Assembly (NCBI GenBank): GCA_958496175.1
Contig: OY292278.1
Span: 38,006,001 to 38,070,000 of the forward strand
Direction: 5' to 3'
Source of the DNA: Sisyra terminalis
Lineage: Eukaryota > Arthropoda > Insecta > Neuroptera > Sisyridae
Length of the DNA stretch: 64,000 nucleotides
Below, piece by piece: positions 13,001-26,400 of this stretch. The translations under genes were made by a program, and so were the position numbers. Under the pieces are notes generated by a model. The model saw only the letters and a list, made by a program, of their open reading frames with translations. It was not told the origin of the DNA and did not search any database. Numbering within the stretch: position 1 is the first letter of the stretch; each line of letters begins with the position of its first letter.

Positions 13001-13711
13001 GATTTTCCGATTTAGAAATAATAAAATTCACATTTATCTGTAATTTAACAAAACGAATATATAAGAGTAAACAAAATACCTTTGCAAAAAGGAACAAATA
13101 GTACTTTCTTAACTTTTTGCTTGCTTCTGAAAGGAATGAATATATGAGAGGATTTTCAAAAAAAAAAAAAATGATTTTTTGAATGGTTTGTTGAAAGAAA
13201 CAAAATGATTGCGGAGGAAAAATATTAAAATATTCACATTTTATCTTTATATGGCGTATAATTAGTAAACAAAATAAAATGGAAATAATATTTAACACAT
13301 TATTTGTGGTGTAATTCATAACAATAATCCGAAAAATTTCTAATAATTAACCAATAAAAAAAATAATTTAAAAAAATACAAAAAAAAAGTATATACATAT
13401 TAAATATATTATCTCTCTTTTAAATAAATGGTAGAATACACACTTTTCATTAAAACTTATTTAGAACGTTTTTAAAGCAAAGCGTCGTGGTTTGGATTGC
13501 AACAAAAGCTCACAGTATAAAAATTATTTAAAACAAAAAAAAAATGAGGCGGCAAATTCAAATTGATACAATTTCAAAAAAAAAATGGATTTTTCATTTA
13601 ATGCGCTCTCATTTTTTTGAATCAATGAAAATGATTGGAAAAAAAATAAATAAAAAAACGAACTATATGTGTTTGTAATGTCAATAAAAAAAATTAAAAA
13701 AAAAACACCGT

Positions 13712-13717
13712 TTTATT
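13712..13717 (-). promoter_or_regulatory. Candidate polyadenylation signal of MANBAL gene
   Basis: TTTATT on the plus strand reads AATAAA on the minus strand, 64 bases past the MANBAL stop codon. It is the nearest canonical signal. Confidence 0.45.
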
Positions 13718-13780
13718 TTCTATTCTAACATATACGAATATATATTTGAGATCAAATTTTACGTAGATTATCATGGATAA

Positions 13781-14053
13781 TTAACGACGCTTCTTTTTGT
13801 CCTGCTTGCGGGGACGATGGAATGGTTTCCGAGGCGTGTTTTGAGGGCTGCTGTGCTCGGAACTCTCGTCATCACTTTCGCATCCCGGTCCCGTTTTGTT
13901 GGGACCCAATTGTTGATTGGAATCACGCGAGTTATCCGCCAGGAAAACACAGGCCAGAAGACAAATCACTTGGAAAATTGCACTGAAGCAGAGGCCGTAG
14001 CGAACGACCAAAGCCATCATGTCTTCATTGCCAATGTTAATAGCCGCATTCAT
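13781..14053 (-). CDS. MANBAL: MANBAL-family small membrane protein (UPF0239), complete coding exon
   Basis: A 90-residue protein, read on the minus strand from ATG at 14053 to TAA at 13781. It starts MNAAINIGNEDMMALVVRYG. One hydrophobic segment follows (about residues 17-38, LCFSAIFQVICLLACVFLA), then a polar, acidic/serine stretch and a very basic tail ending KQDKKKRR. Vertebrate MANBAL is 85 residues with the same plan: an LLRYGLF..AIFQLICVLA core and a Lys-rich C terminus. I chose this ATG because a splice acceptor (TTTCTTTCAG) sits 9 bases upstream, with the exon starting at 14061; the longer open frame to 14086 is intronic. Molecular function is unknown for the family; a single-pass membrane protein is inferred. 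It is transcribed divergently from the upSET homologue. Confidence 0.82.
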   Translation of the reverse strand: MNAAINIGNEDMMALVVRYGLCFSAIFQVICLLACVFLADNSRDSNQQLGPNKTGPGCESDDESSEHSSPQNTPRKPFHRPRKQDKKKRR

Positions 14054-14491
14054 TTTCCAGTCTGAAAGAAAGAAAACTATTTTCAATTAAATGCTTACTA
14101 AAAAATATAAATTTGAAATTGTATATAATTTTCGATATTGTAACAGGCATTTTAGAATTCGAAACAAAAACATTTTTAATAAAAAAAAAACCGTAGGTTA
14201 ACCATCGTTGATTTTTCACGAAAATCGTCAAATTTTCGATTTGGTTTTTAGGATGCCAATCGAAAGTATAAATCCGTCTGTACATGCTGTGCAAATTTCA
14301 GAGATTAATCTCCAATGTTTTAGAAGGCTTCGCCTCCTGCTGGCTTCTCTCCCCAATGCTAATTTCATTTTTATGGCAAATCTAAGCCATAGAAACCTTT
14401 GATCTAGCGTAGGTCCTTTTACAAGAAAAGAAATGTTAACGTTCCTCTATAAAAATTCATTATATACCCCGAAAGAAATAACAGTCTTTTT

Positions 14492-15450
14492 GGCTCATGT
14501 CCCTTTTAGAACCGTCAAATCTGGCAATGTTGAATTTTCTACTTTGTTTTTAATTTAATTCGCGATTTTTTTTGTTAATTCACTTCTAACATCGTATAAT
14601 TTGCTCTTTTGTTGGTAAATTTTCATTATGACCGGATTTACTCGCTTGGGTCACTTGTCCGAAAAATAGTTATCGAAAAGATTTACCATGTAGAAGTGGA
14701 TTTAAGTCATAAACTATCACGTATATATATATATGAATAAAAAGCCAATTATAATTAGATAGTTTATCTAAATAGTCGATTGCGTGTACCTACAGCATGT
14801 ATAAATAGCGATATAGTAAAAATGAATACAATAGATTTTTTTAACTTTATTACCCATTTATATTGGTGTATTGAAACTGATTTTTAATTCAAATATAAAA
14901 AAACATAATGAAATATAATGAATCAATCGACTTTCCTTACATATTGCATTAAACAATTTCAAAAAATATCTTTCTTTTAAATGTATTTAAACTATTGTGT
15001 ATTAATATGGATATGGTTCAAACTATATAAATTGAAAGTTAAGTTCAACGATATCGATGATCAATATAAAATAACAACTGACGGTGCCTGTCAGGACTGT
15101 TATCTCTTCTTGGCACTTTTTAAGTTTGTCGTCGATCATTTCAGTTGGTTTCCTTTACTAATTAACAAAAAACCTGTGCTAGCGATCAATTCGGTGAACT
15201 TGATTGCGTTTTTTAAGTACTAAACAAATCGCTCTCAAAAATCGGTCAGCTTTCACCCGCTTGAAGCTTATCGCTAACCGTTTTGGAGCCACTTCCTAAT
15301 GTAGTCATATTTTATTAAAAATTCAGTCTGTTTATTTTTTTATTACGCCGCTAAAGATGTATAACTTCAAAAATCGCGAATGGAATATAAAGGACAAAGT
15401 AGAAAATGCAACGTCGTTAGATTTTAACCGACCTAAAAGGAACTTGAGCC
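14492..15450. mobile_element. GGCTCAAGTCCC-type MITE, copies A3/A4: one element split by an insertion
   Basis: The left part (14492-14645) and right part (15374-15450) are in the same (reverse) orientation and together rebuild one element. The break falls at TCGC in both halves, leaving about 728 bp of foreign sequence (14646-15373) flanked by TCGC. Confidence 0.6.
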
Positions 15451-16974
15451 TGCTATCCTGCTTTCCTCTTAAAAAATTGCAATTCCCATTAAGTAGGCGA
15501 TAGCATCTATTTTGAGAGCCACTGATTATAAATATTAAAGAGGCGAAAGTTATTCAACTAAGGCTGCATGTGGCTCGTAATCCACAGGTTGTCGACCTCT
15601 AAACAATCTAAGTGTTATATCGGTTGTATTTCTCTTATGACTAGGATAATTCTCCTGGGTATAATTCTAGATAAAATTTCGTAAAATAAGAGTCCAAAAA
15701 TTATCATTAAAAACTAGAAAATAATCTTTTATAATAAAATAAGGGTGAGAACACGAATATCTGGGGACAAGTTTTCAAAGGGAATCCTTCTAATCGTTAT
15801 TTTTTTTATCCAATTAAAGTAATGAAAACTTCTTGTTTTTGTGAAAAAATCGAATAGGTTTTGGGTCAGAATTTGAACGAAAAAGGGTGTAGAAATAATT
15901 TTCCAACCGAATATATTTAATAGAAGGTAGATGCCGGCAAAAAATCGATCCCTATATATATATCAGAATAGCTGGGAATAGATTGAACGGAAATAGCTGC
16001 AGCCGCTGCACCTAAAGGGTTACCATGACTACCGTACATCCTTCATAATGAACAATAATGAATAACGATTAAAACCATTGAAAACTGATTAGAACTGAAA
16101 AAATTTATAGAAAAGCACTCACCAAATTCAAAATAATCTCGGTAGTATCCAAAAATTTCAATAAATTCCCAAATTATTCACAATAATCAACAGAGGCAAC
16201 AGAGCCTGCAGGATACGAGGAGCGATGGGATTCAACTAAATTACCCAGAATTACCTCAACTCAGGAACATCCCGAATAGACAAGGAAAGATAGTAGACCT
16301 GGAGAAGGGTGTGTGTTCAAATCGTTCGACTAATTTTACCTCTATTTCCTCAACATTGAGCCCCATTTTTATACAATAAAAATTATGCTTTTTTTTAACA
16401 GAAACATACCTTTTTTGGAATGAGACAATTTAATTTAGGCTTCTCCGGTACGCCTCGAATAAAAGTACGAATTTTCAGCGATTTTTGCTGAAAATCCGCA
16501 AAAGTTTACGAATGTTTTGATTTGTTTTCTGCAAAAAAGGTCCCCGGAAGTATTCACAACAACCTGTGAAATTGTTTCAACCTGTAATTAATAAAACAAT
16601 TATCACTATAAGTGAAATGATAATGTAATTTAAGTGGATTAAAGAAGATTTTAACAAGTTTTAATTTAATCTTTAGATGCAATTGTAAAGATAATAGGAT
16701 TAAGTTTTATGACTTACCTATACAATTTAGAGGAGGATTTATTGAATATTTTAAATAATCGGATTTAGAGGTTTCCAATATTGAGTTAAGTATTTTTTTT
16801 TATTAAATCAAAATAAACTTACTTTTGATGGAAGTTGTATTGTTTACAATGCAGAAACGGAATGAGCTATGCACCTGGATTTGCTATTGATTGAATTTGC
16901 ATTGCATTGAAATGATTTTAGTGATTTTGATTTTTACTAAATTTATTGTTTTAGTGATATTTGATGGGGAATTG

Positions 16975-17110
16975 TTGGCATTACGTAAGTGTGCGCTGGT
17001 TTCGAGATTTCGTGTACACGGTGCAAGCGACGAGAGGCCTTTGTTTTGTACCGTAGAGAGAGTTTTCATGATGGCCGCTTACCCAGCAACTCAATATCGC
17101 AATTAAGCAA
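16975..17110. promoter_or_regulatory. Possible promoter or 5' exon region between MANBAL and upSET
   Basis: A short stretch clearly richer in GC and CpG than its surroundings, in the interval between the two divergent genes. MANBAL needs an upstream 5' UTR exon and upSET needs one upstream of 20170, so this is a plausible start region for one or both. No TATA box or splice site could be tied to a transcript. Open frames here are short and resemble no family I know. Confidence 0.25.
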
Positions 17111-19152
17111 ATGTCTTGTGTGTTTTTTTTTATTCATCATTACAAAACGTATTTAAAAACGTTCACGAACGATTTGATGTGATATGTAATTGTACATATA
17201 AAAAATTAAAATCTCCATCGGCTTTTTTCCAATGAAAAACGGCAAATATTTCAAATTGTGTACTAAGTGTTTAATTTTGAAACTAGCGAAGAGTTGAAAT
17301 TGATATATTCAAATCGGTCACAGCAAAATCATTTTCAATTTTCAAAGTCAATCGATTCAATTGGAGACAGGCGGAAAGTTCGGTTGAATCCAGTCGCGAA
17401 TTCGGTGTTTGGAAGTCCTTTTTTGGATTGTCGTTTCTTGTATGAAAAACGTAATTTTTACCGATTTCGTGTGAACATTTATGTCATGTTTAAGTTTTTA
17501 TTTGTTAAGGGAGATTGTTTGGTGTTTTCCGCGTATTTTTCATGCCAATTTTGTTGACTGTCGTCGATCATCGTAGTTGCATCTATAACGTCCCCTCCCG
17601 GGCCTAAATACTAAACGGGACGAAAACTTAGTCGAATCTAAACGACTCGACTACAAAAAATGAATCTTTACACATCTCCAATACCAATTTTAAGCCACTA
17701 TTTCATTCATCAAAGGTAAAAAGACTCTTATTTACATTTTTTACCCGATTTTCATCTCCAAAAAGCAATTAACCCATTTTCAACTCAACCATCTAACATC
17801 ACCATTCCATCCTAATTTCATTTTCAAATTTCAACTTTTCACCTTCTTTTTTCATTTAATTTTCAATTTTTCAAATTTATCAATTCCAAAAGTGTAAAAG
17901 TGTAATAATAATACACCATAATTTTCCGTCTCGTTTCAACTAATTCAACAATATGGTCATGTCTACTCTTTCCTCTCAATGTTATCATTCACAATTTATC
18001 TCAAAAAGCAAAAAATATTTTCCATTTTTCAAAAATCAAATCAAATTTAAATTTCTATATACTAATTAAAACAATTTGCATTAAAATCATCAAACAATCG
18101 CTTGCTCTTTTAAAAATATGTCACATTTTTACTAGATGCGTATATAAAATTGTATGTATATATTACCTATATTGTTGTATATGTGACTTTACGTACACAT
18201 ATACACCAAATAAGTGATAGTATGTGTAAATTCCGCCCACATTTTACTTCCTAGATCAATAAAATAATACAAGCACAATGTTGTCGGTGTATGTATTCGG
18301 GTGATGTGCGCTCATATATAGCACACATTTCTATTATTTTCTGTCTTATTTTAACTTTATCTATGCATCTATGTACCCAATAAAGATCACGTCCTATGTA
18401 TGTTTATTATAAATATGTTAATGTATCTGTGTATGTTTGCTCCTTGCATGAACCTCTCGTTCGAGAATGCAACGCATATCCGTCCATTTTGCAATCGATT
18501 GACTCAAGCATTTCATCTGAAGATAGGCAACCATTCGTAGATCAATGCGACTATATTCACGTACACATCATTTCAAATACCTGCAAAAATAATGAAAATA
18601 AAACCCAAAACTACCCCTTAACAAATCCAATTAAGAACCCTAAAACAACAATTCTCAATCAACAAAAATTTATTTTCATCCCTTAATTTACTCAAATATT
18701 GTTTCTGTTGATTTTATAGCAGTTGGTTCACAAGCATGTTTTCTAACGTTAAATTGATAATATCGCGACTTTCCTAAATTGATATTTTCTAAACACAATC
18801 GAGTTGATTTGACCGTGAACGCAGTAGAACCCATTTTAATTATCCAATTTCATAATTTAATGACCTGAGTCTATCGAAATGTTTTTTTTTCTTCTTTCAA
18901 TACCAAAATAATTGGATGACAAAATTTAATTGTTCGTTCAAATCATAAAAATTTATCGTATGTTGTATTATTTCGACAAATAAGTTTTTGTCCAAAAAAA
19001 ATACTATTTTCAATTTATTGGACTCAATTTCGATTGCTAATCCAATCGCTGTTTTTCTTTTTGGGAGTTTGAAAAATTTGAAGCTATATTAAATCAGAAA
19101 AAATCTTCGATTTTCGATATAAAAGTCGATTTTGGATATAAAAATCGTTTTT

Positions 19153-19392
19153 GGCTCATGTCCCTTTTAGAATCATCAAATCTAGCGACATTGCATTTAG
19201 CCGGATTTTCTGCTTTGTTTTTAATTTAATTCGCAAATAAATCGGCCCATAATGAAAATTTAGCCACAGAAGAGAAAATTATATCATATTAGAGTTGAAT
19301 TAACAAAAAAAAAACATATGAATAGATTTAAAAAAACAAAGTAGAAAATACAACTTTGCCAGATATTAACCGACCTAAAAGGGACTTGAACC
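19153..19392. mobile_element. GGCTCAAGTCCC-type MITE, copy A5
   Basis: Full-length copy. It starts GGCTCATGTCCCTTTTAGAA and ends CCTAAAAGGGACTTGAACC, with the family's conserved AAATCGGCCCATAATGAAAA core. Confidence 0.8.
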
Positions 19393-20047
19393 AATGAATT
19401 TATTTTATCAAATGTATAAAAAAGTACAAATATTTCATTTTTTAAATGAGCAGTCCATTTTCTGAAAACCCTTCCTCTAGATGCCACTTTTTTGGAATCC
19501 TTCATCTCCCCCTTATGGTGGACGTCTTTTATATACTTAGTTCAAAAATTATATTCCCTATTTAAATTTAATTCCACAAATCATAATCTCCTATGTTTTA
19601 TATCCTTATTTGTCTTTTATATGTCCATATTCCATATTTTGACATTGATTCGAATATCTTCAAATTGCTTTAACATAATTCCAAAAATATATCAATTCCA
19701 AGAGCGAACTGGAATGATTTGACGATGAGGCATTTATAATATACAAGCGACTAAAAAGTACTGAATTTCAATTCGTCTTCTACCTTTTTTCTTAGGGTCT
19801 TCCGATTTTCTTCTATAATATGAAAAATAAATAATTTTCCTTACCAAATGTGATCATTTCCATCCAGTTAACGTTTCTTCTTGTCACCACATCAATGAGT
19901 TTATTCTTCGTTGATTTTTCTCAGTATTTGCACGTCTATAACTCGATTAGTCTATTTAATTTTTTCCATTAATCTATAGTAACATACATATTACTAGATT
20001 TTATGATTCTTAAACCGTTTAGCGATTGTAGGGTGAAAAATAAATTC

Positions 20048-20086
20048 TTAACTCGGACGAGGATTCGAACCCAAAACCTAAAACAT
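20048..20086 (-). repeat. SINE fragment (B-box region only)
   Basis: GGATTCGAACCCAAAACCTA is the reverse complement of the B-box segment of the SINE family. No A box or tail is present. It lies in upSET's upstream region. Confidence 0.5.
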
Positions 20087-20169
20087 GTATAAAAACGACT
20101 GCAATAGTAATAAAACAATTTATTTACTCTATTTTACTTGGATTGAAACATTTTTGTTTTTTTTTTCAG

Positions 20170-20403
20170 TTTATTGTCCAGTGAGGAGAAAGCAAGGGTG
20201 TAGCACACGGGCATTCGCCCTTCGGGCAATTTGTTTCTTTCGATATTTGGTTCGATTTCCGTTGAAACTTCATAATAGCGAAGCGTGGCTGTTGGTGCCC
20301 CGAAAATATCCGGCCATGAGGCCGCTTCCAGCTCCTCGATAGTTAGATTAGAGATACATTAAGTTTCGTACACCGATTTTTAACGACGACGAACTCAACG
20401 GCA
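20170..20403 (+). other. 5' UTR part of upSET exon (acceptor at 20168-20169)
   Basis: A long T tract followed by CAG forms a good acceptor, and the exon then runs unbroken into the upSET start codon at 20404. It holds a complete upstream ORF of eight sense codons (ATG at 20316, TAG ending 20342) that is out of frame with the main start. The transcription start must lie further upstream, probably in the 17 kb region. Confidence 0.5.
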
Positions 20404-23400
20404 ATGAGCACCGTTGATCCCGCCGCCGTTCCGCCATCACCAGCCACTTCATCACCCACCACATCGTCCAACACGGTTTCGGCTACTTTTACCCCTCATT
20501 CATCTGCACCTTCTGAACAGGCAATGAGTCTGGTTGTTCAACTAGGTAATATTTATTTACATCAATTTTAGTTCAAGTTATAATTGAATTATTTTCTTTT
20601 TCAGGTGCTACCGCGTGTTCTAATAATATGATTAGTAGTCAACAAGCCTCCCCGCTTCCGGCGACAGCGGTTACATCACCCGATAAACCTAATCAGTATC
20701 CCACGTCGGCCGATTTAGGTCTCACGTCTGACTCGAAAGACGTTACTACCCCCGCGGCCACAATTGTAGTTACAAATCCGTTTCAAAACATTTTAAAAAA
20801 ATCGCCGTTAATTATTAGTAATAATAGCACAGCACTGCCCGCGAAAATTCATACCATCAACACGAGTAATGGTCAGCAACGGTTGCAAACGCTGAACGTG
20901 CAGCGAACCTTGGTTGGGGCGACGGCAACGCCTTCGACTGTAACTGTAGCCACCGCCCAGCTCACTCATTTAGGCACTCAAAGTAAAGTTCAAGTACTCA
21001 GCAACGTTGTAATTCCGAAAAATCATTATATTATTAATAAGAACGTTGTCAATCCTTCAACATCAAACCCGCAGCGTCAAATTCTTAACCACGTCAATAC
21101 GAAACATATCGTGACCAACGCAGTAACACCACAGAAAACTGCACTGAATATTCTTACGTCCAAAGTAGCTGGGGGGACAACGACCACTGTTCCAACTAAC
21201 AGTAAACCTCAACTTTTAAACAATATGGTAGTCTCCGCTCCAAAAACCAACTACATCACGGCGACAACTGTACAAACCGGTAGCAACCAATTGCTGAACA
21301 ATGGTACAACTCGCACAACTATCGTCAACAACGCAAAAGTTGTACCTCAGGCACATGTCATCAGTCGTGTCATTTCCACCAACAGTGCAAAACCTCCCCA
21401 AACTTCTCCAACAACAAACAATCAATTCTTAAAAAATAGTTCAACAATTGTCGTTCAAAAAAATACTCATCCATCCCCAACTTCTTCCACACCCACCACG
21501 GTGACAACTTCTTCGAAAACCAATTCTACAGGAATTATCAAAACTCTACCCTCAATGATCAATCATTTACAAAAACTTCAAAATACGGCAAACCGAATGT
21601 CAAACAACATGGTTGTGCAACAACGAACTGGAATCAAAACTATACCACCTCAACGACCAGTTGCGTCTATATCAACTGCTTCGTCCACTTTTACAAAAAC
21701 CACATCCAAACCAAGTGCTATCAAAGGAAATTCTAACTCCGTTAAAACCTCCCATTCCACCAGTGTTAATAACAATTCCATCGTATCCCGAGAACATCTG
21801 TTATCTTCCCCGAAATCCAAACAAGTGATTCAAATAAATCAAACCCCATCTCCAGTTCCTGCAGGAACACGTCTTGTTACAACTCAAAGCGGTAACGTAC
21901 TTACCACCGGCAACGTTTTAAAGTACCAAGGCCAACAATTTCAAGTAATTCACGCACCATCTCCCCCTAATTTTGTCTCAGCTCAGTTAAGTCCCCAAAT
22001 TCAAGTTGCAACCAACCAAAATGTGCAACCAATGACAGTGGTTCGCACCGTTGCCAGCTATGAAGACAACAACGTTCCTGTTGGAATCGCCAGCGATTTA
22101 TTTTCACCCAACAACAACTTATCGATGATTTCCAAAGACCGAACCGATTTGGAAATTTCACAGGACCACCACTATTTGTCGGAAGAAGACATAATTAGTG
22201 AAGTCCGTCCGGACTACTCCTCTTGTACAAATCCGGTTTTGTTCGATCATAACTATCATTTACCACCTCCCGACAGTCCACCTCCATCTCCGAAGAAAAG
22301 TAGTATACTCGAATCGGTTTCCAATGTCAATAGTAATTCTTCGCAAATATCTCCAAATTATATTTTTGCTAAATCTCCTGGCCGATTAAATCTAACGAAT
22401 AGTTTAAGTGGATCACATTTAGATTTGTTGCAAGAAGACGATGCAGCATCGACAATCAGTAGTGATACAGGTCGAGAGGTGGAGCCTGAAGGGGAAGAAA
22501 CGGAAACGGCGCCGGAGGGTGAAGGTGAAGAAGATAGTGTGACGCGATGTATTTGCGAGTTTGAACATGATGATGGCTATATGATTTGTTGCGACAAGTG
22601 TTTTGTTTGGCAACATGTTGACTGTATGTTTATTGATTGGCAAAATATTCAAGAAGAATATTTGTGCGAAAAATGCGAACCGCGTAGGGTGGATCGCCAG
22701 CGTGCGCGTGCCATACAGTTGCGTAAACGGGAAGAATTGTTGAATACGGGGAGCTCTAGTGATACATCCTCAGGATCATCTACTGTCGAGTTGGCCAATG
22801 CGGCTAATCAAACTGTAGCTAATCCAAAGAAACGACAACCGCCCCCAGCACCGAGTGTCGGTCGAAGAAAAAACGCTGATGCGTTTCCACAAACTACACA
22901 AAAAAGTCGAACGAATTCTACTCCTGGAGCGGCAACTTCGACAAATGCGACCCAAAGGAGATCACGTCGAGACTCAAATCGCGATCCACCCCCAACTGGT
23001 AAAGCAAAACTGGTTAATTCTGCGACGATTAAACAACGACGACAAGAACGTAAAATCCCGATGAAACGAAAAACAAAAGCTCGACGAAGTCAAGATGGTG
23101 GCAATGATGATTCGCAAGAATCATGGGAACGAGGTTCATCGTCCGCTTCGGTTAATCAACTTCGATCGTGGATTGAAAACTACGAAGAAGCTGTCACGAA
23201 TCACTATTCTCCAGAACTACGTGCTCGAATCATTAAAACCGGAGCACACCACCACAATTCCGACTCAAAATCAAACAATTTGCATTCCATGGCTCAAGCT
23301 AGTGCTAATATTCATAAATGTCGAACGATACAACAAGCAACATTAGGCACAAAAATCCTGGTGTCCACTATGTTATTATCAGCGAATACTCCAATTATAG

Positions 23401-26400
23401 AACTCCGGGGCAAATACATGCTAAGTTCACTAGCGTCGAGTGGTTCGGGAAATGCAAATCATCACCAAAACGTAGTAGGTCGACCCCATGCACAAAAACC
23501 AGGACCGTTTTTATTTTTCTATCGATTACAAAAAGATAACGTGGACGTTTGTGTGGATACTCGAACCTATGGAAACGATGCCCGTTTTGTACGGCGTAGT
23601 TGTAAACCGAACGCAGAAATTCGCCACTGCATTGAAAAAGGAACCCTACATTTATATCTGGTTTCTACATCGGATATTGACAAAAACACAGAACTAACAA
23701 TCAAACACGATGCCGCAACCGTACCGCCTATAACACCGTGTGCTTGTGGAAATCCTGCAACGTGTTCGGTGGCATCGCCTCAACCTAGCCAAACTCGATC
23801 AAATTCAACAAGTTCAAATCCCTCATCAATTGTAACACGTCGAAGTAACGGCGCCGTGCATGACCTCGTCGAACTTTCAACGCAACGAAAGCGTCGTGGA
23901 CGTCGCACCACGTCATCCTCCGACGTCGAGTTGCCTTCTCCGACGCCTTCGGCGTCCAAAACTCCCACAACCATTCCACCACCCCCAGAACCACCAACAC
24001 CTCCGGTGACAACCCAATCAGCCACTACAACAGTACAAATCACTCAATCAACGACAACCGTAAACACCTCAACCACTCCAACAACAACCTCGACAGTAAC
24101 CTCGACCAGCACCACGTCGTCTAATCAGACCGGACCAGTGCGTCGCAGGTCTCAAAATTCACGAGCGCAAGTTGTAACTCCTTCCATCCCTCCTCCAGTA
24201 AAACTGGAAGAAAAACCGGAACTTACCGTTCAAATCAACGAACAGAACGACGATTCCAAAGACAAAAAGAAAATGGTATATTTCTCACAAAACAAAAATT
24301 AAGTTTATACTCAAGTTTTTCATTTATTTTTAGACTCGCGAGGAAAAGAAATTAGAGGCAATAATGAAAGCTTTCGAACGTATGGAAAAACAAGAACAGC
24401 GAAAACAGGAGTCCAAAACTCGACAAGCTCATCGTCGAGAATCAGATTCGATATCTACTCCACAGTATAACTCGAACGATTCCAACAATTCCAATGAACG
24501 CACTAAAAGAAAACGGTAAACAATACTACAATATTGATTATACAAACTGTATTTTAATATTAAACAGGGAATTGGTGATATAAGGTTACAAAGGATTAAA
24601 AGGTTAACCAAAGCGTCCCAAATCTTAAATTATGCTTATAAACAAAACCTAGACTTGTGGCTGTTTTTATGGAAAAATTACCGTTATTATGGATAAAACA
24701 AAAAGTATTTTATTTGTAGTTGTAGTCTCTACAAATGAGCCAAAAAGTGTTATTAATTCGCTGTCCACGCTTAAGACTACATACTGTATGAATTGCTCAA
24801 AGACTATTTGCTGACGACACAAAAGACCACTAATAATTATCAAGATGTTTCGTAGTCAGGGAAATCTGGAAAGTCAGATTATGTCAGACATTTTCATTGG
24901 GTCAGAGGAAAAGTTGGAAAATTTACAAAAAAAAATGGAAATTTTAAAAATATTTACTTTCTTCATAGTTTAATTAGTGTTTTGATTAAAAGATTTAGAT
25001 CTCATCGTAAATAAGCGATGTAAATTTTGTGAAGAATATGTACGTAGAATATTGATGAAAAATTGTAAGGTTTGATTTTATTTTACAGTAAAAATGAGAT
25101 CAAAATCTCTAATCAAGAAATTCTTTATAAATATAGTCAAGGAAAAAAATGAATTTCGATCTGGAAAATCAGTGAATTTTCTGTTGAAGAAGAAACGAAC
25201 ATCCTGGACTTAATAAACTTAGAAATAAAATAAATAAACTTAGAAATGAACATCCTGATGGCATCTACATAATTTATCCTGATCGTAGGCAACACATTTA
25301 ACACCAGATATTGTTAGCTATAATGCCTTAAAATCCTTTATTTTGTACGAGGAATTGTTCTTAGGAATGTTTTTTACAGTGTCGTCTTTCAATTTAAAGA
25401 TGAACCATTTGAAGAGGCCACTGCAATAATGATGAATGTTCTTTTTGCTTTGCTTTAAGATAATTAGGTTTTAATATTATAAACGGTTGAAGAAAACTCA
25501 GATTTAAAGGTGGTCAGGTGGTCAATCTAGACCAGGGGTGGGTAAACTAAATGCTGGTATAATCAACAATAATTTTTGTTATTTATATGCGATCGACTTC
25601 GAAAAATGGGTTAAATTAAAAGCAAATTTAAAAAGAGAATGAGTAGTAGAAAGGTGTATTAGAATCACTATTTGGAAATCGGTAATATCCGTTGTAAAAT
25701 AGATGCATGTTTAATTTTAAATTCAAGTTTCATTGTCTGCTAAATTTTAGTACAAATTTCCAATTAGTAGCCAAGGTACTGCGAAGTAACGGATGGTCAT
25801 CTATCCTTATTGCTGTGTACACGTGTGTTGCTGAGTATTCTAGCTATGTACCCAATTTTTAAAAAACTATTTATTTTGGAATTGCAAGCGATATTGCTGA
25901 GTTTACAAACAAGATTGTAAACTGAACATATCACAAATTACATTAATTTTGACTATTCATCATTATTGCAGTGGACTCTTTATTTGATATGAATCGAAAA
26001 AACATTTCACACATTGCTTCCTTATGATACAATGTCATCATATAGTGCCATAAAGGTTTCAATGATTCCTATGCTTATTTAAAATCCGGGTACTGTATGC
26101 CCTAAGTCCGGGGTGGCTAACCCAAATGATCCCTTGGGTCACTGAAAATGTATTTAGATTTAGATGTAATGTAGGCATTTTTTAATACACAGATTTTTTA
26201 CTACTTTGACCATTGTTTTGTAAAAGTGTGATGAATTTCGCCGACCAGAAAATGGTCAATGCGGGTCACGGATTGGTCATTAGTGGTCTAAGTGTTCGCT
26301 ACACAACCCGTTTATAAAGCAATCCAATTATTTTTTGTCCTGGCTCAGTAATTAAATGTATCCTTAAGCAGATAGCATGGCTTTAGACTAGGGAAAAAAA

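Larger units (their letters stand above)
9944..13780. other. Intergenic region between FAM120 and MANBAL
   Basis: Very AT-rich, including the likely FAM120 3' UTR in its first hundred or more bases. I see a 16-bp inverted repeat near 11408-11457 (CTTAATGGTTTTATTA and its complement) and short AT microsatellites near 10730. The open frames in it have no recognisable protein signature. Confidence 0.6.
14054..20169. other. Divergent intergenic region between MANBAL and upSET
   Basis: Holds two GGCTCAAG-type MITEs (one split by a 0.7-kb insertion), a SINE fragment and the GC-richer 16975-17110 stretch. The first exons of both genes should lie here, but I could not place them. The rest is AT-rich, non-coding and unremarkable. 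Confidence 0.55.

Noticed and set aside
12918..13319. 133-residue minus-strand open frame
   Set aside because: Composition is Phe/Ile/Lys/Asn-rich, as expected from AT-rich noise. No domain, splice context or related copy.
14054..14086. N-terminal extension of the MANBAL-like protein
   Set aside because: The extra codons lie in intron sequence: a polypyrimidine-CAG acceptor falls directly before the ATG at 14053.
16884..17557. Small protein genes in the MANBAL-upSET interval
   Set aside because: Frames are short, overlap on both strands and show no family motif. They more likely reflect UTR or promoter sequence.
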